Shown here in pieces: positions 1 to 10,085 of a stretch of DNA of 64,000 bases. This DNA comes from Trichostrongylus colubriformis. Taxonomy: Eukaryota > Nematoda > Chromadorea > Rhabditida > Trichostrongylidae. Position 1 is the first letter of the stretch; the number at the start of each line of letters is the position of its first letter. The notes beneath the pieces were generated by a model that searched no databases, was not told the origin of the DNA, and saw only the letters and a list, made by a program, of their open reading frames with translations. The stretch covers positions 23,596,068-23,660,067 of the forward strand of contig OZ022259.1 of NCBI GenBank assembly GCA_963978905.1, written 5' to 3'. The translations under genes and the position numbers were made by a program.

Positions 1-1029
1 TTATCGGTAATCAACAGATAGTCTTCTTAGACCCCTAGATTTCATTTGCGTGACCCAGTGTAGGAGTTCTCATTACCCACATGACCCCTATCACCGTTTA
101 ATGAATGCCCCACCAAAGTTGCGATGGTGTTCAGATAAAAAGTTGTCATTCCAAAAAATTCGGAGACAAAGCCAGCCAAATGTTCACAGAAACCAATGTT
201 CACGGATTCGATCACGGATTTGTTCACGGAAAAAATGATCGGATACCGTAACCACATGACTATTTTACCTACCGCGTGAATGGTACTTTTATAGCCAAAT
301 AATCAGCAGTGATTGTTACCGCAAGCTCGCCTATCTATTATATTATCCTTAGCAATGATAAGAACAGATACGGCTGAGCTCGACAAGTGGTGCGTCATAT
401 TTCCCATAACTTCTACGTACTCCTGCCACACACTGAGTACCACCAAAGGACTACAGTGACATGTATGCATGCCTTAATGAATGTGTTATCGCGTAATGGA
501 AAAAAAAATGATCGGATACCGTAACCACATGACTATTTTACCTACCGCGTGAATGATACTTTTATAGATACAACAAAGGGAAAAGGCTAAGGATGTTAGT
601 CGTTGTACATCCACCTCGATGTTGGTCAAGACGGAATCGCAAGGCAACACTGCATTTTAGAGCTGGCGAGATGTCAGAATAGATTATGTGACAACAGCGT
701 TCGTTATGTGAATCACTACTTCTTTAGCAATGATTTCGTGGGAATTCATGACAACAATACGAAACTCTAAAATGTTCATTTGAAACCCAAAGGTTCCGAA
801 AAATTTTCAAAATATTTCCGTAGCACCTTAGTTAGATTTTGAATAATCTGGTTCATTTAGCAGTATGACATACGCAGCTTATTGAAAGACTAGAAGTCCA
901 TGAAAAAAATTCGAGGTGGATCTACCTTCTTCGGATTGAAAGTGGTTCACATGTTTTTACTTCATTTATTTAGGCAGAGCCACGTGAGTTGTTCAACATA
1001 CTATCCATGTTAGGTATTATTCAGAGTTT
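1..1029. other. gene-free stretch at window start
   Basis: I see no convincing exon on either strand. The only structure is a direct repeat of about 64 bp (231-294 and 505-568), listed separately. The rest is AT-rich unique-looking DNA. Confidence 0.5.
231..294 (+). repeat. direct repeat copy 1 (second copy at 505-568)
   Basis: About 64 bp starting at AAAAATGATCGGATACCG and ending at TTTTATAG recur 274 bp downstream at 505-568 with one obvious mismatch (GGTACT versus GATACT). The near identity suggests a recent local duplication or two terminal pieces of one element. No coding potential was seen. Confidence 0.75.
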
Positions 1030-1181
1030 ACGATTGGAGCGATTGCGCGATTAGGAGGAAAAGAAAAGATACATATCGATCAAGTTATTCTGGCGATCGC
1101 GCGATTCAGGCGTATCATTCACCTAAACGGTACGTATCTTATCCCTTCTGCCTGAATCGTACGATCGCTTGAATCGCCAGC
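1030..1181. repeat. palindromic MITE-like repeat (CGATCGCG family), copy 1
   Basis: The two halves are imperfect inverted copies: motifs such as GATTGCGCGATT and AAGATACATATCGAT on the left match CGTACGTATCTTATC and GCCTGAATCGTACGATCG on the right. A related copy lies at 9903-10085. It has no ORF and behaves like a dispersed non-autonomous foldback element. Boundaries are approximate and I did not identify a target-site duplication. Confidence 0.6.
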
Positions 1182-1216
1182 TATGAACAGTACCTTACGT
1201 AGATATACAATTATTA

Positions 1217-2152
1217 TACAGGGTGGGGCAAAATTACGGAAACTAAATTGTTGCCACCCAAAAACTTTATTTCAGCTTGAACAAAAAAGTAACCATTATC
1301 GATTTATTCCCCAGAAAAAACTGAACAAAACCCACTTCTTTTTATTCAAAGCAAGCCCATTTACTTCGACACATGCTCGAAGACGCTCCGGAAACGCTTC
1401 GGCCGTGGCGTGGAGGTGGTCTTCGTCCAACTCATCCCATGCTTTCTCCAGTGCTGCCTCCAGAGAATTGAGGTCGCGATGGGGTTTGAGCATGCTTTAG
1501 ACTCGAGGACGCTCCATACAGAGAAATCGAGTGGGTTGAGGTCCGGTGAACTGGGATGCCGTTCATCAAAAGCGATGGAATCTGGAAAATTTTCCTTGCA
1601 CCGCTCCTGAACAATCTTGGCCTCGTGAGCAGGGGCATTGTCTTTTTGATAGCACCATTTCTTATATCCAAAGTGCCTCTGGGCCCACAGTAGGACTTCG
1701 TTCTTCAAAATGTCCAAATAGTTTTTCCCGTTGACCTTAACTCCTTGTGGACGAAGACCAGCGGTGAACGAAGACCACGCGGATGATCGCGCATCTTCTT
1801 GATTTTCGCCTTGGTCGTGATAGAAGTAGGTCTCCCACGTCCTGGTTGGTCGGAAAGGTTTCCCAATTCTGTAAACATTGCGACTGTTTTTGACACAAGA
1901 CTTCTTGGTACCTTGGACGGCGGGAGATGTCAACCGCTCGGAATCCTTGAAGGTGCAGGTCGATGATGGAAGTCCGGTGAGGGGATGACCTTGTAATTTT
2001 AGATCAAATACGAAATTTTTTGTGCTATTTAGTAGAGAAGGTTGCGCTGAATCGAATAAAAATTGGCAAGAGTTTTTCGAAGGCAAAAAGCGCCCCCGGG
2101 GTCAAAGTTCCCGCGGCCGTGCCTAGTTTCCGTAATTTTGCCCCACCCTGTA
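1217..2152 (-). mobile_element. Tc1/mariner-superfamily element with perfect 29-bp terminal inverted repeats
   Basis: The left terminus 1217-1245 (TACAGGGTGGGGCAAAATTA...) is exactly inverted at 2124-2152. Each end begins with TA, as expected for the TA target duplication of this superfamily. The element is about 936 bp, shorter than the roughly 1.3 kb of a full element of this group. The transposase remnant inside lies on the minus strand. Identical termini with a broken gene suggest a copy mobilised in trans not long ago. Confidence 0.9.
1361..2086 (-). pseudogene. degenerate Tc1/mariner transposase, C-terminal DDE part
   Basis: The longest minus-strand frame holds the motif DNAPAH followed by SPDLNPLDFSVW, the hallmark second-acidic-residue and third-acidic-residue blocks of Tc1/mariner DDE/D transposases. 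The N-terminal helix-turn-helix region is not recognisable, and frames overlapping 1296-1671 carry related pieces (for example HATAEAFPERLRACVE), so at least one frameshift is present. The reading frame is too short for a 340-residue transposase. It is enclosed by the inverted repeats at 1217 and 2152. It is probably non-functional. Confidence 0.8.
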
Positions 2153-3019
2153 CAAGGGGTAATAAAAAGGTCACTTTTCTAGTCCACTTTCAACACTGAT
2201 TCAAAAGCTTCAGCAAATTTTAACGGAATATTTCCATATCCTAAAGTCAAGAACACGCTGCACAGGATCAATAAACTCCGTTACACTCTCCTGCAAGAGC
2301 AGGATTGGGAGAAGTCCCAACTCGACACAATCGGCAGTTTTATCATTCTGGTTACCTTACTAGCGTCCGTCCACGCTGAGTAGTCGGAAAATTGATACTG
2401 GGGGTCCGGAGATATTATTTTCTTCGAGCTCCCAACGCCCCTGATTTTTGCCCCATAACTTTCACCTTTGTATTCTGCCTCATAACTTTCACCTTTGCAT
2501 ACTTGGCGGGGTGAGTCAAGAGCAAAGTGATTTTTGGCACCCCCTGTACATATCCTTCACGTTTGGTAGCTCAGAGGCTTTGCCACTGAAATTCTTCGTG
2601 AGACCGGCTGAAAACACGGAACCGAGGTGACAGTCTTGGAAAGCTTTCCATGAGAGCCCTACCTCTGAAGTTTGCTCTGCTATTTTGGACAGACGCTGAT
2701 ATTGTAGGTGTTCCAAAACCCGAAGGTGTTACATTCACCGGAGTATGTTCCCTTCATCTCGAGCCGGTTAATAAAAGTTGTACGTAGAGCTGTAAAGGCA
2801 GTGATAGGGGTAATTCGATTGTTTCATTCCTTCCAGTCTTTGATACTGACCGGTGGACGTGTTCACCACGATACCTTACACGTCAGTCACCACGTCATTC
2901 TGATCGATACGGCTCTAATAGGATACGATAAGTATCATTCTGCTATCAGCTCATTACTCTACACATCAGCCACTCTCCGGCAAAGTCGACCCTAGGAGGC
3001 GGGGTGGATTTATCCGAGG
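2153..3019. other. intergenic stretch with a dispersed repeat
   Basis: About 2265-2760 resembles 63410-63975. Shared segments include the CTCCTGCAAGAGCAGGATTGG-type block, GCATACTTGGCGG followed by TTTTGGCA and CCCCTGTA, and GTAGGTGTTCCAAAACCCGA. No host exon was recognised. Confidence 0.5.
2265..2760 (+). repeat. dispersed repeat, related to 63410-63975
   Basis: Several blocks in the same order are shared with the end of the window, among them CATACTTGGCGG, ATCCCCTGTA/ACCCCCTGTA and TAGGTGTTCCAAA. The order and spacing differ in places, so this is an old, rearranged copy. No terminal repeats or ORF could be assigned. Confidence 0.45.
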
Positions 3020-3028
3020 CGTCAGGTC
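3020..3028 (+). repeat. 9-bp target-site duplication, left copy
   Basis: CGTCAGGTC at 3020-3028 recurs in the same orientation at 6254-6262, exactly flanking the long inverted-repeat element. A 9-bp duplication is the classical signature of Mutator-like transposons. Confidence 0.75.
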
Positions 3029-3429
3029 GGGTGTGTGGCGTTTGGCTCGTCCGGGCTGGCACGCGACATTTTGCGCGGCGAACTGCGCGACGGCGCGGCC
3101 GTCTTGAGCGTGTTTGATTGGAGCAAGCGCTTGCAATGGTGCAGATTAAGAGTAAAGCGCCTGCAATCGTGCATTCGTTTTTGTTTTATAAATATATCGC
3201 GTATAGTTGGTGTATTCGCTTCCTTTTAAGTATCGTATTACTATTATGAATATATTGAGCGCTGCTTTCAGTTGATTTGTCGCTGTTGACCTTTGATGAC
3301 ATAGCTGCATACTCTGTTAGATTGCCGTCGTTGGACGTTGTACTTACGATCGCAGTGTCACCCCGCAGGTTTTCTTTTTTCACGTTGGTATAGGTATTAC
3401 GTATCATTTTTGCTGCCTGAGTTTCATTT

Positions 3430-3990
3430 CAGGTTTTTTCACGCGCTTGTCAAACAATGTGTTTTCAATGAAGGTTGGTGGCGGTAGAAGCGCTCTCCAG
3501 GTTTGTTTTTTCCAAATCAACAAACGATATTATGATTGTCTTTTTTTTCAGTTTGTCGGTGTTCTAATGGTTTCACGCTCATGTAATGTTGTTGCCCTAT
3601 TTCTTTTCATCGGGTTAGTTCATTTTATTTTGTAAGAAGATATTCCCGTATATATTATTACATTTATTCCCTTCTTTTTTTGTGTCATGTTATCACTTCA
3701 GGTTTTTTTTTGTGCGCTTTTTGAACGACGTGTCTTTAAAAAAGGTTGGTGGTGGCAAAAGCGCTCGTCAGGTTTGTTTTCCTTTCTAAATCAACAAACG
3801 ATGTTATGATTGCCTTTTTTTAGTTTGTCGGTGTTCTAGTGGTTTCACTGTTATGTATGCTGCTGCCCTGTTTCATTTTATCAGGTTAGCTTTTTATTTT
3901 GTAAGAAGATATGTCCATATATATCATTATGTTTATTACGTTCATTTTCATTGTGCCATGTTAGTACTTCAGGTTTTCCATGAGCTTGTC
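3430..3990 (+). repeat. subterminal tandem modules (~270 bp) inside the left MULE-like arm
   Basis: The segment beginning CAGGTTTTTT and running through AAATCAACAAACGAT, TTTGTCGGTGTTCTA and TTTTGTAAGAAGATAT starts at about 3430, 3699 and 3970. The period is about 270 bp, and the third copy is partial and more diverged. The same modules lie inverted at about 5292-5852. Repeated subterminal modules may be transposase-binding sites; that is inference. Confidence 0.7.
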
Positions 3991-5207
3991 GAACGTTGGA
4001 CGATGTGACATGAATAGGGCGTTTAGCTGTGATCAACTTGCAAACATTGTGTCCCTGGATGTGATCTCTATTTTTGTAATTCAAGGTTGTTGATGTGTAT
4101 CGAAATGCTGTGGAAATCAGATATTTCCTATGGTTTTATGTGCTGGAGATGTGTACTATATCTATTTGCAGTTTACGGCCATTTCCTATAATGAAGCTTA
4201 CGAATCTGATTTTGTTAGTTCTTATTCATGTCGGAGAGCTTGGCTCACTGCTAGCCCATCGATTACCGCTCAGTCTTATCATCACGCAGGTAGTGCTGAG
4301 GTTTGAGATGCGAAATGGACTTCGACAGCGGCCTGGGAGCGCAAGCGAGATAAGTTGGGGAGACCAGTGAGAGCCAAATTGGTGAAATTCTCAAAATTCG
4401 CAGTCTGCAGCCACCTTGAAACAAGTCCAGTCTGACATCAGCTAGTTGCGCATTGCTTCACCCTCCATAAAGCGTAGTACCGTGCACTCTCAACCACAGA
4501 TAAAGAAAGGAACAAGCTGGAGGCTCTCGACACAGTCCATAAGGTGACAAACACTAAAAGATCTTAAAGAGGATCCTGAATCAGAACAGGAATTTTCCTA
4601 GTACCACTACTATTACGACGTTCTGCCGCAGAATGTCCAGATTCGTCACCGAAAAGGTTGTATGAGGTACGATTGCACATGGTATTAAAATAATAAGCAG
4701 CATACATGTAAGCCTCAAAATGGAAGTATTCAGGTTCCAGAAAGCGATGAGAGCGCATGCGGACATGACAATGAGGTTATAGAGGATAAAGGATAAGTTT
4801 TATTGCGCTTGCTGTGCCATTGTGAAGAAAGGGTAGCACCGCGTATTATGATAGCCCGGTTTCCAACGATTACCCGGTAGAAATACATAGATATTACCCT
4901 CTGTCAACATCTTATGTAGCAAATGAACAGGCGTGCAGATATCCGTAGTTAATGGAGCAAACACACAGTCTCATGTCACAATATGCTTTGCTACCCTTTC
5001 TTCACAACGCACACCCCAACTCTTCACTCGGCACATACAGTTTTTCTCAGTCTCATCTCCTTTCTGTCACTGCTTGCGTGTCTTCCACGATGTGCGCTGC
5101 CTATGCTTCAATCGATGTGCGCATATAAGTGTAAGTTCATACTGGTTGCAAAATCACTTCATTCTTCTACTCACTTTTCATAACCATTAAGGGAACACAA
5201 AAGCAAA

Positions 5208-5321
5208 ATGGAGTTGTCAGTCGAAGATGAACCCCATGACCGACCGCTGGACTTGTCAGTTGAAGATGAAACTGATGACGGACCCGTCGTTCAAAAAGCG
5301 CACGAAAAAAACCTGAAGTGA
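5208..5321 (+). CDS. small ORF inside the MULE-like element, internally repeated, PLDLS motif
   Basis: An ATG at 5208 opens a 37-codon frame made of two similar 13-residue units, LSVEDEPHDRPLD and LSVEDETDDGPVV, ending within the start of the right inverted arm. The internal DNA duplication is obvious (TTGTCAGTCGAAGATGAA versus TTGTCAGTTGAAGATGAA). The string PLDLS matches the known CtBP co-repressor binding motif. A likely splice acceptor (CCATTAAG) sits just upstream, so it may be an exon of a captured host gene, as in Pack-MULEs. Expression and function are unknown. Confidence 0.25.
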   Translation: MELSVEDEPHDRPLDLSVEDETDDGPVVQKAHEKNLK

Positions 5322-6253
5322 TAACATGACACAAAAAAAGAAGGGAATAAACGCAGTAATCTCTACGGAAATATCTTCTTACAAAATAAAAAGCTAACCT
5401 GATAAAATGAAACAGGGCAGCAGCATACATAACAGTGAAACCACTAGAACACCGACAAACTAAAAAAAGGCAATCATAACATCGTTTGTTGATTTAGAAA
5501 GGAAAACAAACCTGACGAGCGCTTTTGCCACCACCAACCTTCTTTAAAGACACGTCGTTCAAAAAGCGCACAAAAAAAACCTGAAGTGATAACATGACAC
5601 AAAAAAAGAAGGGAATAAATGTAATAATATATACGGGAATATCTTCTTACAAAATAAAATGAACTAACCCGATGAAAAGAAATAGGGCAACAACATTACA
5701 TGAGCGTGAAACCATTAGAACACCGACAAACTGAAAAAAAAGACAATCATAATATCGTTTGTTGATTTGGAAAAAACAAACCTGAAGAGCGCTTCTACCG
5801 CCACCAACCTTCATTGAAAACACATTGTTTGACAAGCGCGTGAAAAAACCTGAAATGAAACTCAGGCAGCAAAAATGATACGTAATACCTATACCAACGT
5901 GAAAAAAGAAAACCTGCGGGGTGACACTGCGATCGTAAGTACAACGTCCAACGACGGCAATCTAACAGAGTATGCAGCTATGTCATCAAAGGTCAACAGC
6001 GACAAATCAACTGAAAGCAGCGCTCAATATATTCATAATAGTAATACGATACTTAAAAGGAAGCGAATACACCAACTATACGCGATATATTTATAAAACA
6101 AAAACGAATGCACGATTGCAGGCGCTTTACTCTTAATCTGCACCATTGCAAGCGCTTGCTCCAATCAAACACGCTCAAGACGGCCGCGCCGTCGCGCAGT
6201 TCGCCGCGCAAAATCTCGCGTGCCAGCCCGGACGAGCCAAACGCCCGTCTCCC

Positions 6254-6262
6254 CGTCAGGTC
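6254..6262 (+). repeat. 9-bp target-site duplication, right copy
   Basis: CGTCAGGTC, identical and in the same orientation as 3020-3028, immediately follows the right terminus of the long-TIR element. Confidence 0.75.
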
Positions 6263-6955
6263 CCATCTGTCACGCCGTCACTACAGCTTGGGGCGCGCTT
6301 TTTCGACGGAGATTGCGATCCCTAATGCTGTCTTCAAGGCTTCCACCGCTTTTTGGGAAGATAGAACCGAAGAACTCTCCAAAGATATTTTTTGATGATA
6401 TTACACGACTTTGGTGCTTGCATGGAATTGTTAATGAAGTTTGTACTCATAGAATAGCCTGGTATTATCGTTGAAGTACTGTTTATCACCATCTTTATCG
6501 TTGAATGGAGTCACAACCAGTCGATATCTGTGCGTCGTAATTGATTTGTCTCAAATGTTTCGTCAGAATGGCCGTGTATGATTCCTACTAAAGCCAGCTT
6601 ATCAATTCGGTTGAACTGGAATCCTGTGTATGGGATATGCTGTTCGATGAATCGTCTCAACGACAGAAGGAATAATGCATGATCTAGGATTGCCAAGAAT
6701 CTTAAGGATTCGGGTTATGCATGTTCAGGAGGTATGCTGCACGGTATACTGGATGTAGTATATGTATACTATGCAATGCTGTATACATTACAGTTCTGGA
6801 AATTAAAACACACGGCAACCCTCAGAGATACGTATAAGAAAAGGCACAGGCAATGAAAACATCGCCTAGTAATGTACACCGGCATTTCACACAGCAAATG
6901 TCTTTTTTAGACAGAGCGGAATAGGAGGGGTTAGTTGCTCCATAAGTAGTTAGAA
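6263..6955. other. spacer between MULE-like element and Harbinger genes
   Basis: No exon with convincing homology was seen. It could contain upstream exons of the plus-strand Harbinger partner. I looked for GGCC-type termini here and found none that I could pair with the far side of the transposase. Confidence 0.4.
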
Positions 6956-7530
6956 TTGGTCTACCGTGAAGCATTCATTTGTAGGAGCTCAGTAGCCCAC
7001 ATACATGGCGAAGGGAATTTTCGAAGTGAACTAACTGAGCCTATCGACGTCGTGGGTTACGGCCGCCCGAAAGTACTTGGCTCGTCGGCTGGCTCATCTT
7101 CTGGCAGCCAAAGTCTTGTGAGGTCTTATTCCAGAGAAAGGAAAAGAAGAAGTGGAGATGACGGTGCGTATCACTAGTCTGAAATCTCATAAAAAGGCAT
7201 TACCTCACAGATGAACCTTATTCTTAGAAGCCTTGTCAGCCGTACGAGCGGCATCAGAGGCCATCAGAGCGAAACTTGGGGAAGGGCTCGTTGGAAAAGA
7301 GTACTGCAGGCCTAGATAAGTACACCAATTTCGGTAAGCAAACAATTTTTAGATCACTGCTGAAGGTGTACTAGCCTGTGACAGGTTTATGGATTGGAAC
7401 TTTCTACGAGACATGGATGAAAGAGAAGCCCTCAGGAAAATGGAGCGAATATGTTCTGTGTTGTTAGAAAGAGCAGTTGGGAAGATAAGAGCTCCAATGG
7501 TCGTATACGAGGAGGTTTATGGACCTGAAG
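6956..7530 (+). CDS. candidate second protein of a PIF/Harbinger element (partial, multi-exon)
   Basis: Three segments join in a consistent frame with good splice signals: about 6983-7163 (serine/arginine-rich, contains SYSRERKRRSGDD, donor GTGCGT), 7240-7300 (VRAASEAIRAKLGEGLVGK) and 7385-7530 (FMDWNFLRDMDEREALRKM, donor GTCAGT). The true start lies upstream and the end downstream; a further acceptor at 7570 would overlap the transposase 3' end in antisense. I recognise no domain with certainty. Position, convergent orientation and the known two-gene structure of PIF/Harbinger elements (transposase plus Myb/SANT-like protein) make this the partner candidate. It could also be an unrelated host gene fragment. 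Confidence 0.35.
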
Positions 7531-7603
7531 GTCAGTCAACTATGCCGTTCAAATGCAAACAACTATTTAGACGATTACATTCGTTTATCCACTACTATTG
7601 ATT

Positions 7604-9249
7604 CTATTGATGAACGCCGTATAAATTATCGTAATGTGCTGTCATTTGTTTTCTTGCTCTTGCTGCCGCCAGTGCCCCTGTTTTTGGACTCTGTGGGTTC
7701 TCGTCTTGCATCGTTACCAGCTTCTGGGGTGGAATTGGATACCTCTCCTCAAATTCGAGTGCATGCTCTCTCCTCGCAAGTAGGTTGTGGAGCACCTAAA
7801 ACAATTTCTTCGAAATTTCAACGTCCAGTTTGTGAACAAAAATATACCCTTACTAGAAGGGACGTCACTATTTTGATCGCGTTGGCAGGTTCCATCTGGA
7901 GAGTGCGTTGAAGAATACCAAAACGTTGGCACAGTAACCCAAACGCCGATTCAACCATTCGCCAGGCCCTGCTTCACAAACATTTCCTAATCAAAGGGAT
8001 GTAGGAAATTGGTTCTCACCCGCTGTGTTTTTGATTAAATCTCCGCTTGCTCGGTGTGTTGGCAGATGACTGTGAATAAGGTCGAACGAAACGGTAGTCC
8101 TGTCCGAAGCCTCTGTTTACTAAAATATGATACTGTACCGGCCCCACACTTCCCAGCGTGCGTGTGGGAGGAAAAACTTCGTCCTTTGCATCGAGGAAGC
8201 GCTGAAAGGCTGTTGTCAGACTTTGTGCTTTCAATTATTCTTCTTCTCAAATTCTAGGCAACTAACCTGGTGCGCAGTCTAACGCCGGCGAAAAATGCCA
8301 AACGGTTCGGCTTCTTTCCACAACACCAAATCGCTCACCTTTATGTTTGATCTTCTATAAACTTCTGCATATTCCACTCGTCCTGGTGCCCCTAGGTCGA
8401 ACGCAAGTATGCGGTAATCACAATCAACGAGGGCGAGCAGGATGATGGAGTAGTTTTTCTTATAATTGTAATACTGGGCACCAGAGTGTGCGGGTCTCTT
8501 CAATTGGTGTATCATTATTAAATTGTCTTCCTTCTTCGTTCACTCTTACCTTGATTTTTATGTGCTTTCCATCCATGAAAGCAACAGCTCGCGGGTAGTC
8601 AAACCGCTGCTGCGTTTTTAGAGCGATGTCCTCCAAGTCGGCTCTGGTAAACGGGGGGAATGCTTCCGCAAAGAGAACTGGAACACAAAGGTCAATTCAA
8701 CGTCATTGTGCCAAGGGAGCTCTAAATTCGGCTCTGAAACTATCCCACCTTTCCTAATGGCATCTGCCACCTCATACACCGTTGAGATCACTGTCGATTT
8801 TTCGCAGTGAATCTCCTCTGCTAGCGCTGCAAAACTGTCGCCGTGTGTTACAAATCTTAAAGTAAGACATCAGTGGTTATACAATTTGTTCGTCTAGAAT
8901 GCTGTTACCTCATAAAAATAAACAGCCTCTGTTGACCAGATATGGGTGACGCATGTGTTGGGGAATGTAGCAGCGATCCCGCAAGACGATCATAGATTTT
9001 CTCGAACTCTAACGGTTTTAAGCCGGTGTAGTGCTCGAGATTACTTATGTGTCCCACTGCCGTATATACATCGAAGGCCCTTATCTGGGTCTTTAGGAAG
9101 GGCACATGTTTTGCTCGAACATATGCCGTGCGCCCTGTTCTCTCTCGGTACCTCAGGTACGAGCCATACAATTCATCAAGCGCATCCCAGAGTTGAACGA
9201 TTTCGCGTTGTGTCATACCTGTGAATGATGTAAAATTCTTTCGAAGCAT
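7604..9249 (-). CDS. PIF/Harbinger transposase, apparently intact, seven exons
   Basis: Exons read 9249-8909, 8855-8749, 8677-8550, 8497-8339, 8201-8020, 7968-7854 and 7795-7604. All donors are GT, all acceptors AG, and phases agree throughout, giving 407 residues. The DDE domain is complete: first Asp in AVAFMDGKHIKIK, second in LALVDCDYRILAFDLGAPGR, and the catalytic Glu in MVESAFGLL followed by VLHNLL. GPVQYHILVNRGFG and RFVRPYS match the family's middle block, and HGDSFAALAEE with STVISTVYEVADAI matches the N-terminal helix region. No stop or frameshift interrupts it. It could be an active element or a domesticated HARBI1-like gene. I could not find flanking terminal repeats. The ATG at 9249 is the first in frame, but an upstream exon is not excluded. 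Confidence 0.85.
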
Positions 9250-9902
9250 TTAATATTATATCCCTATTACATATACTCAGGCTGGTCCTAGTTACTCTGA
9301 ATGACCAGTCTATACACACACAATGGATATTCATACGAGTTGGTGAATCGCGATACCCATTTGAAGCGAACTCATACAATCAATAAATTTTAATTACAAT
9401 ATTGATAATAAAGTTTTGGATGTCTCACATAGTTTCATACATAGATCAACATAAGGCTTCGGGACTGCTCAAGACAATTCTTGTAACAGTTTGCGGACTT
9501 CAGCCCTGAGACATAGGTTATTCGGACAATTTTTCGTGCAAATTCTAGCCTCCATTTTGTGAATGAGTGATGTTACCGTGGCCTAATACTAGAAAAGGTG
9601 AATTTCAAATCGAGAGAAAACTAAAATAAAGCCTTCCACACCTCAGAAACATCCAATTTGTGAAATCGAATGTCGCAGTCATTTCATTTCAGTATTCGCA
9701 CAATAGTCCACTCATGTTTCAAAATATCTCTGGAGAGAGAACACGTGAAGGGAAGAACGTGGTCACCGCATGACCTGGCGGCCCTACTGACTGTGTGTCC
9801 CAACCGTCCTCTACTCCCTCGTACTACGCTATGCCGAATGAAAGGATGAGTGAGATGCATTTCAATAGATCAGCGATCTCAGCTTAGGTATTGCTCATGG
9901 TT
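9250..9902. other. region upstream of the Harbinger transposase, contains a dispersed repeat
   Basis: About 9440-9810 resembles 33720-34085 in the same orientation (shared blocks include AGGTTATTC, GTGATGATACC/GTGATGTTACC, CTAATACTAGAAAA/ATAATACTTGGAAAA and CTGACTGTGTGTCCCAA/CTGACCGTGTGTCCCAA). No host gene was recognised. Confidence 0.5.
9440..9810 (+). repeat. dispersed repeat, copy related to 33720-34085
   Basis: Long collinear similarity with 33720-34085 through several hundred bases, ending near the string GTGTGTCCCAA in both. No ORF spans it. The 33.7-kb copy continues into a foldback structure, which this copy lacks. Confidence 0.6.
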
Positions 9903-10085
9903 TCGATTCAGGGCGCGACTCGCGTGATCCAGGCGGAAGGAAAAGGACACACATCGATCGTAAATCCGACGACCGCGCTATTCACGGGACTCGCGTGATT
10001 GAGGCGGGAAGATTAAGATACGTATCAATTAGGTGAATGAAACGCCTGAATCGCACGAGTAGCGCGATCGCCTGAATTGCTTGAT
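9903..10085. repeat. palindromic MITE-like repeat (CGATCGCG family), copy 2
   Basis: Imperfect inverted halves share GATTCAGG...CGCGACTCGCGTGAT on the left and ATCGCACGAG...GCGCGATCGCCTGAATT on the right, with a GATACGTATC core block. It matches 1030-1181 in organisation and sequence, so the two define a family. Boundaries are approximate. Confidence 0.6.

Larger units (their letters stand above)
3029..6253. mobile_element. MULE-like (Mutator superfamily) non-autonomous element with ~0.95-kb terminal inverted repeats
   Basis: The arms 3029-~3990 and ~5292-6253 are inverted copies; every aligned position I checked sums to 9282, and arm identity is very high (for instance one mismatch in about 60 bp of the outer GC-rich end). 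The ends start with GGG and the element is bounded by a 9-bp direct repeat, both typical of MULEs. Each arm contains a module of about 270 bp repeated roughly three times (starts near 3430, 3699 and 3970 on the left, mirrored on the right). The interior of about 1.3 kb holds no recognisable transposase, so it must be moved in trans. A small ORF with a PLDLS motif lies near the inner edge of the right arm. Other long-TIR families are possible alternatives. Confidence 0.75.

Noticed and set aside
2516..2995. Frames of 66-95 residues after the mariner element
   Set aside because: They overlap a dispersed repeat shared with 63.4-64.0 kb and show no protein family features.
3186..5835. Identical 73- and 62-residue frames at 3186/5875 and 3447/5647
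   Set aside because: They are the same inverted-arm DNA read twice; no splice sites, homology or codon bias support coding.
7519..7911. 130-residue plus-strand frame over the 3' part of the Harbinger transposase
   Set aside because: It is antisense to two well-supported transposase exons. Only its first few codons might belong to the partner gene.
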